64,000 nucleotides of DNA from Zobellia laminariae (GCF_009725995.1 NZ_RCNS01000002.1:1302001-1366000); one strand, 5' to 3'. Positions 10,826 to 19,504 are shown, counted from the stretch's first letter. The notes: generated by a model from the sequence alone, not told the origin. Numbers and translations are program-made.

Positions 10826-10833
10826 TACATTTG
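10826..10833 (+). promoter_or_regulatory. Candidate -7 promoter element
   Basis: TACATTTG matches the Bacteroidota -7 consensus TAnnTTTG exactly, 65 bp before the small lipoprotein ORF. No convincing -33 TTTG at 19-21 bp is seen, so support is limited. Confidence 0.4.
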
Positions 10834-10897
10834 AAGCTTTTTTTTCCTACTTTCGCTGAAATAACTAATTAATTTTTAATTTAAAAACCCCTCAAAA

Positions 10898-11044
10898 ATG
10901 AAAAATTTAGTATTTGGTCTTTTAGCATGTGCAACTTTATTGGCCGTTTCTTGTGATTCTTCTAATACAGCTGAAGACGATAGCTTATATCAAACTAATT
11001 CAATCGATAAGAAAACTGCCGAAATTGATGGCGGTAGACATTAA
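10898..11044 (+). CDS. Small lipoprotein, 48 residues
   Basis: An ATG at 10898 opens a 48-residue ORF. The first 19 residues are a lipoprotein signal (MKNLVFGLLACATLLAVSC) with lipobox LAVSC and the lipidated Cys at 19. The mature peptide of 30 residues begins DSSNTAEDD, is acidic and then mixed-charge, and has no recognised domain. A promoter-like TACATTTG lies upstream, and a strong intrinsic terminator follows 22 bp after the stop, so this is probably an independent short transcript between tsaE and the next gene. The function is unknown. The complete signal, lipobox and terminator argue that it is real despite its size. Confidence 0.8.
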   Translation: MKNLVFGLLACATLLAVSCDSSNTAEDDSLYQTNSIDKKTAEIDGGRH

Positions 11045-11065
11045 TTAAGAATCTTATTTTTATTT

Positions 11066-11095
11066 GAAAAGCACTTTAATAAGGTGCTTTTTTTA
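11066..11095 (+). terminator. Intrinsic terminator of the small lipoprotein gene
   Basis: AAAAGCAC (11067-11074) pairs with GTGCTTTT (11084-11091), with a few further T/A and G-T pairs inside. The T-run extends to 11094. Good hairpin with T tail on the plus strand. Confidence 0.85.
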
Positions 11096-11121
11096 CGCAA
11101 TATAATCTCATCTTTAGAGTT

Positions 11122-11796
11122 ATGGTACTGATTATGGTTGATAAAAATCAAATACGGAAAAAATTAATTTTAGAAGGTTTGATAGCTTTTTTTTTAGCAA
11201 TAACTCCTTTGATATTTTATTTTTACAAATACATCCCCTTAAAGTCAGATGAAAATTGGACCGTTTTTTGGTTTGAATTCACCAATAACGGCTATAAAGA
11301 TGTGTCTACTGCGTTTTATTTTTATATTGGAAAATTTGTGCCTCTAGCACTTTTGACTATATGGTTTACCACTTGTAAACAATGGTGGTATCATGCCTTA
11401 TTAATTCCAATAGCCATGTACAGCTTTCAACTTTACAGTGTTCTTAGTGAGGATATTAAAAAAATTGATGAAAATGAAATTTTGTATTTACTAGGTGTCT
11501 GCATGGTAGTCATACCCGTTGTTTACTTCATAAGGCTAAAACTTGTGGATAAATACGTGCACGGAATAGATTTAGAAGCCATGGAGGCAGAATTGGCTGC
11601 TTTAAAGAAAAAACAAGCCTCAAGGTCTAATGATAAAAAAGTAGATAAATTCATTAGCAAAGAAACTTCGACAGATTCTTCAGGATACCAGTCTTTGTCC
11701 GATAAAATAGACACTAAGCTATCTACAGATAACATTGAATCTAGCTTTAAACAATTTCAACTTAGATTTAGCAACTGGCTTCGACCTAAATTCTAA
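11122..11796 (+). CDS. Membrane protein of unknown function, four predicted spans
   Basis: 224 residues. Hydrophobic stretches at about 16-37, 70-83, 91-110 and 120-141 suggest four membrane helices, followed by a hydrophilic C-terminal tail of about 80 residues. The tail begins with a Glu/Ala/Lys-rich helix (EAMEAELAALKKK) and is then Ser/Asp-rich, probably cytoplasmic. I recognise no domain. A second ATG at 11134 (MVDKNQ) is an equally plausible start. It stands alone between the small lipoprotein terminator and ald, in the porX-ald neighbourhood. This is a description rather than a functional call. Confidence 0.75.
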   Translation: MVLIMVDKNQIRKKLILEGLIAFFLAITPLIFYFYKYIPLKSDENWTVFWFEFTNNGYKDVSTAFYFYIGKFVPLALLTIWFTTCKQWWYHALLIPIAMYSFQLYSVLSEDIKKIDENEILYLLGVCMVVIPVVYFIRLKLVDKYVHGIDLEAMEAELAALKKKQASRSNDKKVDKFISKETSTDSSGYQSLSDKIDTKLSTDNIESSFKQFQLRFSNWLRPKF

Positions 11797-11815
11797 TTTA
11801 CCTTACTTATTTTAC

Positions 11816-11836
11816 GATATCACAAAGTATGATATC
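11816..11836. promoter_or_regulatory. Inverted repeat upstream of ald (candidate operator)
   Basis: GATATCA, seven bases, TGATATC: a perfect 7-7-7 inverted repeat about 70 bp before the ald start. A second perfect palindrome, ATCGTACGAT, lies at 11881-11890, only 14 bp before the ATG. Both are typical sizes for dimeric regulator sites, and an Lrp-type regulator is encoded at 17102. Confidence 0.45.
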
Positions 11837-11904
11837 ATCCAAAATTCAACAAAATGTCGTATTTTTACTATTAATCGAGTATCGTACGATTAGAAGTAAA
11901 AACT

Positions 11905-13104
11905 ATGAACCAACCATCTTCTCCTTTTAGCAAACATCAGTTGCTTCCACAAGAGGAAACCTTGGAAATTCTTCGTCAAAAGGGTGAGCTATTTATTGGC
12001 ATCCCAAAAGAGAACCAATATCAAGAACAACGTGTTTGCCTAACCCCAGACGCCGTAAATGCCATAACCGCTAACGGTCACCGTGTACTAATTGAATCCG
12101 GAGCTGGAGAAGGCGCCCATTATACCGATTTAGAATACACAAATGCTGGAGGGGAAATAACCCGAGATACGAAAAAAGTTTTTTCTTGTCCATTACTTCT
12201 AAAAGTAGAACCACCCACACTTTCAGAGCTTGAAATGATGAATCCGCAAACGGCCATTATTTCAGCTTTACAAATAAAAACACAGAGCAAGGCCTATTTT
12301 GAAAAAATGGCCAAAAAACGAATTACAGCCATCGCTTTTGAATATATCCGCGATGAAGACGGCAAATACCCTGCCGTACGCTCTTTAAGTGAAATTGCAG
12401 GAATATCTTCCGTTCTTATTGCTTCTGAAATCATGGCTGCCACCAATGATGGCAACGGTTTAATGTTCGGCAATATAAGTGGCGTCCCTCCTGTTGAAGT
12501 TGTTATTATTGGCGCAGGAACGGTTGGAGAATTTGCTGCTCGCTCAGCCATTGGGCTTGGTGCAAACGTCAAGATTTTTGATAATTCAATTTCTAAATTA
12601 CGTAGTATTCAATCTAATCTTAGGCAAACGGTATACACTTCTACTATTCAGCCTAAAAACCTTTTGAAATCTTTAAAGCGTTGTGACGTAGCCATTGGCG
12701 CAACTCGTGGTAAAGACCGATCCCCCGTAGTAGTCACCAGCAGCATGGTAGAACACATGAAAAAAGGTGCCGTTATCATTGATGTAAGTATAGATATGGG
12801 TGGATGCTTTGAAACAAGCACGGTAACCACTCACAACAAGCCCACTATTGAGAAATTTGGTGTAATACACTATGGTGTCCCTAACATTCCTTCTCGCTAT
12901 CCAAAAACTGCTACACTTTCAATCAGTAATATTTTTACACCTTATCTCCTTGAATTAGGTGAGAATGGCGGTCTGGAGAACTCATTACGTTTTGATAAAG
13001 GCTTACGAAACGGACTCTACATGTATCATGGCATTTTAACCAACAAATCTGTAGGCGAATGGTTTGATTTACAGTACAGTGACATAAATTTTCTTATTTT
13101 TTAA
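11905..13104 (+). CDS. ald: Alanine dehydrogenase
   Basis: 399 residues of the alanine dehydrogenase / pyridine nucleotide transhydrogenase alpha family. It catalyses reversible NAD-linked deamination of L-alanine to pyruvate. The N-terminal substrate domain has the signature GIPKENQYQEQRVCLTPD; the central Rossmann domain carries GAGTVGEFAARSAIGLGA at about 204-221. The C-terminal part resumes the substrate domain. It follows porX-tsaE as in other Flavobacteriaceae. The 108-bp upstream gap has two palindromes that could bind a regulator. Transhydrogenase alpha subunits look similar, but no pntB gene follows. Confidence 0.9.
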   Translation: MNQPSSPFSKHQLLPQEETLEILRQKGELFIGIPKENQYQEQRVCLTPDAVNAITANGHRVLIESGAGEGAHYTDLEYTNAGGEITRDTKKVFSCPLLLKVEPPTLSELEMMNPQTAIISALQIKTQSKAYFEKMAKKRITAIAFEYIRDEDGKYPAVRSLSEIAGISSVLIASEIMAATNDGNGLMFGNISGVPPVEVVIIGAGTVGEFAARSAIGLGANVKIFDNSISKLRSIQSNLRQTVYTSTIQPKNLLKSLKRCDVAIGATRGKDRSPVVVTSSMVEHMKKGAVIIDVSIDMGGCFETSTVTTHNKPTIEKFGVIHYGVPNIPSRYPKTATLSISNIFTPYLLELGENGGLENSLRFDKGLRNGLYMYHGILTNKSVGEWFDLQYSDINFLIF

Positions 13105-13252
13105 AAGTTAATTTCAATATCAATTTACCTTCCCTACCATAAATAGGTGGTTTATTACTATTTTTGCCTCCGTTTTGATCAGGTTGATTTAGCGATATTC
13201 AATACCTATAAAAACCGAAAACACAGAACACTAATTTCAGTAATAAGAGATA

Positions 13253-13633
13253 ATGGATTTTTTAAAACGTTTAGGTTTTTATCTTATTGGGCTTTCTATC
13301 GGAATCGTTTTCTTGACGTTTATCTTAAAGAAAAAATCAGATGAAACGGGTGTTTCATTTTGTTATTTTCCAAATTGTAGAACCCTGAAAGATATCCGCT
13401 CAAAACAAATGTCTTATTCTGAAGATGTGAGTAGACTATTTTCCGAAAAGAAGATTGATACGTTAGACATCATCAACATCTTAAAAAATGGCGAGGTAGA
13501 TTTCTCTAATAGCAAAACCAAGACCTCTCCTTGTAAAACCTATATTATAGAAGGCACCCTAAAGGATAAAGAAGCTGTTCTGAGAATTAAAAACTGTAGA
13601 GAAAAAGCTCTTATAGAATCGATTACCTATTAA
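13253..13633 (+). CDS. DUF4258 domain-containing protein
   Basis: 126 residues. The N-terminus (about 5-25) is a hydrophobic anchor. The rest looks like the DUF4258 fold: MSYSEDVSRLFSEKKIDTLDIINILKNGEVDF followed by a Lys/Cys strand region ending NCREKALIESITY. Two Cys (YFPNC and TSPC) may be structural. DUF4258 proteins resemble toxin-like BECR-fold domains, but no antitoxin partner is adjacent, so no toxin role is claimed. It lies 148 bp after ald and is convergent with the proline dehydrogenase gene. Confidence 0.75.
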   Translation: MDFLKRLGFYLIGLSIGIVFLTFILKKKSDETGVSFCYFPNCRTLKDIRSKQMSYSEDVSRLFSEKKIDTLDIINILKNGEVDFSNSKTKTSPCKTYIIEGTLKDKEAVLRIKNCREKALIESITY

Positions 13634-13667
13634 AAAAAAACGCCCAAAACAGTTGTTCCGGGCGTCG
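13634..13667 (-). terminator. Intrinsic terminator between DUF4258 gene and proline dehydrogenase
   Basis: CGCCC (13641-13645) pairs with GGGCG (13660-13664), with AACA/TGTT inside. On the minus strand it is followed by nine T, so it terminates the proline dehydrogenase transcript. On the plus strand the T tail is poor. Confidence 0.8.
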
Positions 13668-13673
13668 TATAAA

Positions 13674-14840
13674 TTAAATTTTTCTTCGCTGTCTTTCCTT
13701 TTTCAATAAAGACAATTCTCTTGTAGTTTGCCCTGCTACAGATGTATTCTCTTCTGCACGACGTATTAAGTAAGGCATTACATCCCTTACCGGACCAAAA
13801 GGCAAATACTTAGCAACGTTATAACCTTTATCTGCGAGATTAAACGAAATATGGTCGCTCATACCAAATAATTGCCCAAACCAAACACGGTTGTCATTAT
13901 TAGCTATTCCTTTCTCCGCCATAAGATCCATCAACTTATATGAACTATCCTCATTATGAGTTCCCGAGAATATTGAAACTGTATCTAAATGATTCACTAT
14001 ATAAGTTACAGCATTATCAAAGTTTTCATCGGTTTCTTGTTTTGAAACACAAATAGGTGACTTATACCCTTTTTCTTCGGCTCTATCATTTTCCTTTTCC
14101 ATATAAGCACCACGAACAACTTTCATTCCAATCCTAAAATCGTCTCTATTGGCACGTACCTGTAATTCTTTCAGGTAATCCAATCTATCCCAACGATACA
14201 TTTGCAGTGTATTAAATACAATTGCCTTCTTCTTGTTGTACTTCCGCATCATATCTTCAACGAGTTGATCAGCAGCACCCTGCATCCAACTTTCTTCCGC
14301 ATCAATTAGCAGCGAGACATCCAAATCATGTGCTTTTTTGCAAGTTTTATCAAAACGAGCCACTACTCTTTGCCACTCTGCCTCTTCCTTCTCAGTCAAT
14401 GATTTCCCTTCACTCAACTTTTGAAAAAGCGAAAATCTACCATAACCAGTAGGCTTAAAGACCGCAAAAGGAATAGCTTCTTTTTCCTTTACAAAGTCTA
14501 GCACTTTTAAAATCATAGCCATAGCATCATCAAAAGGGTCTTCTGTATCTTTCCCTTCCACTGAATAATCCAAAACGGAGCATACGTTTTTAGTATACAT
14601 GCGATCAACCACCGGCATACAATCTTTCTCATTTACGCCACCACAAAAATGGTCAAATACGGTCGCCCTAATTAACCCTTCCACAGGAAGATGCGCCTTA
14701 ATAGCAAAATTCGTCATTGCAGTACCAATTCTTACGAGAGGTTCATTCGCAATCATTCGGAACAAAAAATAAGCTCGCTCAAGTTCGGAGTCGGTTTTCA
14801 AGGCAAAAGCCGTTGCGGTATCTTCAAAAATTCGTTTCAT
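13674..14840 (-). CDS. Proline dehydrogenase
   Basis: 388 residues, a monofunctional FAD-dependent proline dehydrogenase (beta/alpha barrel). It oxidises proline to pyrroline-5-carboxylate and passes electrons to the quinone pool. Family segments visible are AVFKPTGYGRF, SLLIDAEESWMQGAADQLVEDMM, FNTLQMYRWDRLDYL, KVVRGAYMEKE and the C-terminal YLPFGPVRDVMPYLIRRAEENT. A -7 element TATATTTG lies 23-30 bp before the ATG on the minus strand. It is divergent from aroB. A P5C dehydrogenase is not in the window. Confidence 0.92.
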   Translation of the reverse strand: MKRIFEDTATAFALKTDSELERAYFLFRMIANEPLVRIGTAMTNFAIKAHLPVEGLIRATVFDHFCGGVNEKDCMPVVDRMYTKNVCSVLDYSVEGKDTEDPFDDAMAMILKVLDFVKEKEAIPFAVFKPTGYGRFSLFQKLSEGKSLTEKEEAEWQRVVARFDKTCKKAHDLDVSLLIDAEESWMQGAADQLVEDMMRKYNKKKAIVFNTLQMYRWDRLDYLKELQVRANRDDFRIGMKVVRGAYMEKENDRAEEKGYKSPICVSKQETDENFDNAVTYIVNHLDTVSIFSGTHNEDSSYKLMDLMAEKGIANNDNRVWFGQLFGMSDHISFNLADKGYNVAKYLPFGPVRDVMPYLIRRAEENTSVAGQTTRELSLLKKERQRRKI

Positions 14841-14862
14841 TTAATGTGATTTCTAGTGGCAC

Positions 14863-14870
14863 CAAATATA
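14863..14870 (-). promoter_or_regulatory. Candidate -7 element of proline dehydrogenase gene
   Basis: On the minus strand this reads TATATTTG, an exact TAnnTTTG match 23-30 bp before the start codon at 14840. Confidence 0.5.
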
Positions 14871-14967
14871 AAGACACAAATTCTATTCTTTAGAAAAAAA
14901 ATATGCTTTATTTTGTGCTTAGCCGTTAAAAAATATTTCGTGCAAGCGAAACCAAAACAAACCATTA

Positions 14968-16032
14968 ATGCAGTCTATAACAACTTCTTCTTACGCCGTA
15001 CATTTTAACCAAAGAGCTTACGACGCTTTAAACCTTCATTTATCCAAGAAGGCGTATTCTAAAATTTTTATTCTAGTAGACGAAAACACCCATGAAAATT
15101 GTCTGCCGGCATTCATGTCCCAAATACAAGGTGATTATGATTTTGAAATTATAGAAATAGAATCTGGAGAAGAAAACAAAAATATAGAAACCTGCACAGG
15201 TGTTTGGAGTGCATTATCAGAACTTGATGGTGATCGCAAGAGCATTGTTATTAACCTAGGTGGCGGTGTTCTTACAGATTTAGGAGGATTCGTAGCTTCA
15301 ACCTTTAAAAGAGGCATAGATTTCATAAATGTACCCACTACCCTATTATCTATGGTAGATGCTTCGGTAGGCGGGAAAACTGGTGTAGACCTTGGTCCTT
15401 TAAAAAACCAGATTGGCGTTATTAACCAACCAGAAATGGTGCTAATTGTTACTAGCTTCTTAAAAACATTAGAAGAAAGACAATTACGTAGTGGCTTTGC
15501 CGAGATGCTAAAGCACGGACTCATACAAAGTAATGCATACTGGGAAACCCTTAAAAAAGTTACGGACTTTTTACATATTGATGATTTAATCTATGACTCC
15601 GTTGTTATTAAAAACGAAGTGGTACGCCAAGACCCAACAGAACAACACTTAAGGAAAATATTGAACTACGGCCACACTTTAGGTCACGCTATTGAATCTT
15701 ATTTTCTTGAAAGCAAAATACACAAAACCTTGTTACATGGTGAAGCCATTGGCATAGGGATGATTCTTGAAGCATACTTATCTAAAGAACTTCTAGACCT
15801 ATCAGACGCGGAATTGGCAGATATAAAAAGTACTTTCCTTTCTTATTACGAAAAGGTAAGCTTCACAAAAGAGGACATTACTACCATTTTATCTTTATTG
15901 AAATTCGATAAGAAAAATTCACACGGCAACATCAACTTTGTGCTCATTTCTGCCATCGGAAAACCAGAAATAGACATTCAAATTCCCGATGAAATGTATC
16001 AAGATGCTTTTGCATACTACGCCGAACAATAG
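14968..16032 (+). CDS. aroB: 3-dehydroquinate synthase
   Basis: 354 residues, the usual AroB length. It converts DAHP to 3-dehydroquinate in the shikimate pathway, using NAD and a divalent metal. The NAD-binding segment GGGVLTDLGGFVASTFKRG is at about 97-115, followed by PTTLLSMVDASVGGKTGVD. The metal and active-site residues are in KHGLIQS, NYGHTLGHAIES and LLHGEAIGIGM. It is monocistronic, starting 127 bp from the divergent proline dehydrogenase. Confidence 0.95.
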   Translation: MQSITTSSYAVHFNQRAYDALNLHLSKKAYSKIFILVDENTHENCLPAFMSQIQGDYDFEIIEIESGEENKNIETCTGVWSALSELDGDRKSIVINLGGGVLTDLGGFVASTFKRGIDFINVPTTLLSMVDASVGGKTGVDLGPLKNQIGVINQPEMVLIVTSFLKTLEERQLRSGFAEMLKHGLIQSNAYWETLKKVTDFLHIDDLIYDSVVIKNEVVRQDPTEQHLRKILNYGHTLGHAIESYFLESKIHKTLLHGEAIGIGMILEAYLSKELLDLSDAELADIKSTFLSYYEKVSFTKEDITTILSLLKFDKKNSHGNINFVLISAIGKPEIDIQIPDEMYQDAFAYYAEQ

Positions 16033-16165
16033 TTACAGATACTAATTTCTCTAGTTTGACAACTCTTTAGAGTATTTGATCGCAAAAAATACATAGTTTA
16101 GGTAAAAGATTTCTAACCCAAATCAATAACCTACCCATATCTAATGGGGCTAAAACCAACCTACT

Positions 16166-16486
16166 ATGTTACGTAAATTAGTCGATTACAAAAAGTTAGA
16201 CCACAAACTAGGTGCATTATTAATTGAAACGTATGCTGATGGCTACGGAGATGATGACATCATTGTCTTCAAAAATCTTAAGGGAGAAACTATTGAGGCC
16301 GTGGAGCTAAAAACGGAGGATACTATCTACCTTGTAAAAATTAGCAAGAGCCTTTCTAATTTCATCGCCAATTTTGAAGAGAATATTGAAAAGGAACTAG
16401 AAAAGGCACCACAATCCGTAAATGCAGAAGACCCAAATTACCAATCAGATGATGAACGGAAGTTTGATTCTGAAGACCAGGACTAA
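16166..16486 (+). CDS. Conserved hypothetical protein, 106 residues
   Basis: 106 residues, acidic. About 1-70 look like a small alpha/beta unit (LVDYKKLDHKLGALLIETYADGYGDDDII onward), and the C-terminal third is a charged, probably disordered tail rich in Glu/Asp. No signal peptide or membrane span, so it is cytoplasmic. No recognised domain. It lies between aroB and the convergent DinB-like gene and appears to stand alone. Confidence 0.7.
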   Translation: MLRKLVDYKKLDHKLGALLIETYADGYGDDDIIVFKNLKGETIEAVELKTEDTIYLVKISKSLSNFIANFEENIEKELEKAPQSVNAEDPNYQSDDERKFDSEDQD

Positions 16487-16512
16487 CACTGGACATTTCT
16501 AAATATTAGATT

Positions 16513-17031
16513 TTACAAAAGATAACGTTCTCGCAATATATTGCGGTGATGCTTTTGGTGCCCACAAATAACAAAACCTAAAATTGCTGCATTCCAAGGC
16601 AAGTTACTGGCTATACCCTCTTTTTTTAGAGTTTCTGCATCAAAGCTTTTGTATAGTGTAATGGTAGACTGCCTTACTGCTTTGTATTCCTCTATAATAC
16701 TCTGTTTTGAGCGTGTTTCGGCTCTGGAGTTTGGAGCATACAAATCTTGTTCAAATCCTGGTAAAGGAGTTTTGTCACCTCTTGAAAATCGTAATGAACG
16801 GTATTGAAAAACACGTTCGGAGTCTATAATATGCAGAAGTACTTGGGCAATAGTCCACTTTTCTGGTTCGTATGCATGCCCTAGCTTGTTTTCAGGAACA
16901 CTCTCTATGAAATTAGGAAAATTCTGTAATTGGGTCTCTAGGATTTCCAACAATTCAACATCACCCAATACATCTATGTACGCTTTATAAAAAGGAATAG
17001 GTTCTGAAATAATAAGTTCTGAAGTTCTCAT
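16513..17031 (-). CDS. DinB-family putative metal-dependent enzyme
   Basis: 172 residues with the DinB four-helix bundle signature. The probable metal ligands are H67 (LLHIIDSERVFQYR) and the C-terminal pair in GHQKHHRN (H158 and H161 or H162). DinB/YfiT-like proteins include thiol-dependent S-transferases and hydrolases, but substrates are mostly unknown. It lies 70 bp downstream of the Lrp-type regulator on the same strand, separated by a terminator. Confidence 0.85.
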   Translation of the reverse strand: MRTSELIISEPIPFYKAYIDVLGDVELLEILETQLQNFPNFIESVPENKLGHAYEPEKWTIAQVLLHIIDSERVFQYRSLRFSRGDKTPLPGFEQDLYAPNSRAETRSKQSIIEEYKAVRQSTITLYKSFDAETLKKEGIASNLPWNAAILGFVICGHQKHHRNILRERYLL

Positions 17032-17040
17032 ATGATTTAA

Positions 17041-17080
17041 AATAAAAAATCCTGAGCAGAATAACTACCCAGGATTTTAG
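17041..17080 (-). terminator. Intrinsic terminator of the Lrp-type regulator gene
   Basis: AAAATCCTG (17046-17054) pairs with CAGGATTTT (17070-17078). On the minus strand it ends in TTTTTTATTTT. Confidence 0.8.
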
Positions 17081-17101
17081 ATTACTATTTTAAAAGGTTT
17101 T

Positions 17102-17581
17102 CTACAATTCGTTGAAAATTGTATGCATTAACCTCTTTTTATCATTAATACTTTCCTCTAAGGAAATCATAGTTTCCGTACGGCTAATACCATCAATATC
17201 ATCGATTCTAAAAATAATATTTTTAGCATGATTGGTATCTTTTGCTCTAATTTTACAGAAAATATTAAATTTTCCGGTTGTAATATGCGCTACAGTAACA
17301 TTTGGAATTTGCTCCAAACGCTCTAAAACGAATTTTGTTTGGTGTGTCTTTTCTAAGAATATACCAACATAAGCAATAAAAGCGTAGCCAAGTTTTACAT
17401 AATCTAATGTAAGGGATGATCCTTTTATAATACCAGCTTCTTCCATTTTCTTAACACGAACGTGAACAGTTCCTGCAGAAATCAAGAGTTTCTTAGCTAT
17501 ATCAGTAAATGGAGTTCTGGTGTTATCAATTAACATATCCAGAATCTGGTGATCAATCTCGTCTAATTTTACTTTTCCCAT
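17102..17581 (-). CDS. Lrp/AsnC-family transcriptional regulator
   Basis: 159 residues. The N-terminal winged HTH (about 5-60: LDEIDHQILDMLIDNTRTPF, then IAKKLLISAGTVHVRVKKMEEAGII) is followed by an AsnC-type effector (RAM) domain (about 70-150). Members respond to amino acids and often control amino acid metabolism. Many such genes lie nearby (ald, proline dehydrogenase, the ilv and leu operons), but no target is proven. A -7 element TATTTTTG precedes it at 17599-17606. The closest analogues are Lrp-like regulators of Bacteroidota. Confidence 0.92.
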   Translation of the reverse strand: MGKVKLDEIDHQILDMLIDNTRTPFTDIAKKLLISAGTVHVRVKKMEEAGIIKGSSLTLDYVKLGYAFIAYVGIFLEKTHQTKFVLERLEQIPNVTVAHITTGKFNIFCKIRAKDTNHAKNIIFRIDDIDGISRTETMISLEESINDKKRLMHTIFNEL

Positions 17582-17598
17582 TATGATTGTGTTTTCGG

Positions 17599-17606
17599 CA
17601 AAAATA
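17599..17606 (-). promoter_or_regulatory. Candidate -7 element of the Lrp-type regulator gene
   Basis: The minus strand reads TATTTTTG, an exact TAnnTTTG match 18-25 bp before the ATG at 17581. Confidence 0.45.
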
Positions 17607-17695
17607 AATAATTATAGCATAATATGCATTAAAAGTTGTATTTTTTTAACAAAAACGTAAGGATTTAATGATTTTAAAAAATAAAGCTCAAAGAT

Positions 17696-18805
17696 TTAGC
17701 CTTTAATCCTCTGATAAAAAGACTGTTGCCTTAGTTCTTTCAAATTCGTTTCATTAAGGCAGTCGTAAGTTACATGACCATAGCATTCGATAAGATTACC
17801 CTTTTTATCGACTAAAGGTTCAAAAGCAACCACACCATCTTTTAATACCTCTTTATAAAGTACTCCTATAGCCTCGCCATCTTTTAAACTTGAATCGATT
17901 ACATGTGCATTTTTTATTAATACATCAACGAAGAGTTTTCCGTTTTCAGGAATTTTAAAGTAGTCTTCCTGTGGGAAATTATCAATTGTATTTTTAGCTA
18001 TAACATTTACTCCTTGTAGCATGGCATGAAAAATATACTCCCTGGTATGTTCCCGCTCATAATCTTTTGGGAAATGACCTGATTCAAATAATATAGTAGG
18101 CACATTAAGCATCTGAAAGCTATCGCCCACACAATTGGCATTAAACCCATCATCATACCTACCTACTTGACCTGGAATCATCTCTTGCAATACCTGGTTC
18201 ATAGCAACAATGAGTTGCATACTTATACCTCTTGTTTTTGAAATACTTCTTTCTGGGTCATGAGCAGGTGCCAAGAATGATACCGTTGCCGGTTTTGAAG
18301 TTCTGCCAACATTAAAAATAGTACGTTGGTCATGAAGGTTAAAACAATAATCTGGCTTAAACCCATTAAAGACATTTCTCAACACTACACTTTCTGGCTG
18401 AGTCCTATTTTGAGCATCTCTGTTCAAATCTATCTCATTTGCGTTGATTCTAGTATAGACTGCAGCGCCATCAGGATTTAATATAGGTATGATTAAAAGT
18501 GTGCATTGTTTTAAAATAAGCTGTGCAGAAGCTGAATCTGTAATTAGAAAGTTTACAAAATCTAAAGCAGCCTTAGTAGTTGTAGATTCATTACCGTGCA
18601 TTTGTGACCACATTAAAATTTTATTTGGTCCTTTACCTAATTGCAAGCTTTTTATCTCACGGTTCTGAACAGATTTACCAACTGTCTTTATGAGTAGTTG
18701 CTCCTCGTTCTTTTCCAGAAATTCTAGAATTTGCTCATTAATTACATAACGTCCGCTAACGGATTTTTCCTTTATGGATCTATATTCAGATTGTGAAATA
18801 CTCAT
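17696..18805 (-). CDS. M14-family zinc carboxypeptidase
   Basis: 369 residues. Zinc ligands of family M14 are H70 and E73 (SQMHGNEST) and H158 (FNLHDQR). Substrate-carboxylate residues are in NEIDLNRDAQ (Asn-Arg), and the catalytic Glu is E241 in LFESGHF. No signal peptide is evident, so it may act in the cytoplasm on peptides or amidated cell-wall fragments. About 280 bp of AT-rich non-coding sequence separates it from the divergent XRE regulator. The exact substrate is unknown. Confidence 0.88.
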   Translation of the reverse strand: MSISQSEYRSIKEKSVSGRYVINEQILEFLEKNEEQLLIKTVGKSVQNREIKSLQLGKGPNKILMWSQMHGNESTTTKAALDFVNFLITDSASAQLILKQCTLLIIPILNPDGAAVYTRINANEIDLNRDAQNRTQPESVVLRNVFNGFKPDYCFNLHDQRTIFNVGRTSKPATVSFLAPAHDPERSISKTRGISMQLIVAMNQVLQEMIPGQVGRYDDGFNANCVGDSFQMLNVPTILFESGHFPKDYEREHTREYIFHAMLQGVNVIAKNTIDNFPQEDYFKIPENGKLFVDVLIKNAHVIDSSLKDGEAIGVLYKEVLKDGVVAFEPLVDKKGNLIECYGHVTYDCLNETNLKELRQQSFYQRIKG

Positions 18806-19095
18806 TTGATGATTATTTTGAGTTACAAAAATAACTCCTTAATAATTTACAATTGTAATCAATAAAATACACATTTGTAAACATCAAATTCTATAATTAA
18901 CTATTGATAAAATACATTTGTAACCACAAAATCATCTAAAAAACTAGCTAAATTCAAAAATCATATTAATTAGCTATAAATCAGTATTTTGTATAATTTT
19001 ATTTAAACCTAGAAATACAACATTTTAATCTATAAATCATATTTAAAACAAAATATTGACGTCTTTTCACTACTTTTGCCTTAATAATAATTACA
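18806..19095. other. AT-rich divergent intergenic region
   Basis: 290 bp between the divergent M14 peptidase and XRE regulator genes. It is very AT-rich and contains TACTTTTG (19071-19078), an exact TAnnTTTG -7 element 18 bp before the XRE start. No other feature is recognised. Confidence 0.5.
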
Positions 19096-19476
19096 ATGGT
19101 AAACACATCGGATTTTATTAAGCGTCTGGAGCATCTTCTGCGGTATTATGGACTATCAGCTTCTAGCTTTGCCGATAAAATTAACGTACAACGCTCAAGC
19201 ATTTCACACCTTCTGTCCGGGCGAAACAAACCTAGCCTGGACTTTGTTCTTAAAGTAGTGAATGTGTTTCCGGATGTAAATCTGTATTGGCTACTGAACG
19301 GAAAAGGCTCTTTCCCTTCTGATGCCGAAAAATCAACAACAAATACCGTAACAACACCAAAACCAAAACCTACTCCAGAAGAGCCATCCATAAAATCGAT
19401 GCCGAAATCAAAGAAAGAGATAGAGAAAATTATTATTTTTTATTCTGACGGAAGTTTTGAAGCTTATAACAATTAA
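19096..19476 (+). CDS. XRE-family HTH transcriptional regulator
   Basis: 126 residues. Residues about 4-62 form a helix-turn-helix of the Cro/CI type (SASSFADKINVQRSSISHLL, then SGRNKPSLDFVLKVV). The C-terminal part is a Thr/Pro/Lys-rich linker followed by a short hydrophobic segment (KIIIFYSDGSFEAY). This type is widespread in Flavobacteria, with no known ligand domain. It has a clear -7 element (TACTTTTG, 19071-19078) and is followed 25 bp later by a small lipoprotein gene. Confidence 0.9.
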   Translation: MVNTSDFIKRLEHLLRYYGLSASSFADKINVQRSSISHLLSGRNKPSLDFVLKVVNVFPDVNLYWLLNGKGSFPSDAEKSTTNTVTTPKPKPTPEEPSIKSMPKSKKEIEKIIIFYSDGSFEAYNN

Positions 19477-19504
19477 TAGGCTTTAATTTCTTTATTTTGT
19501 ATTG

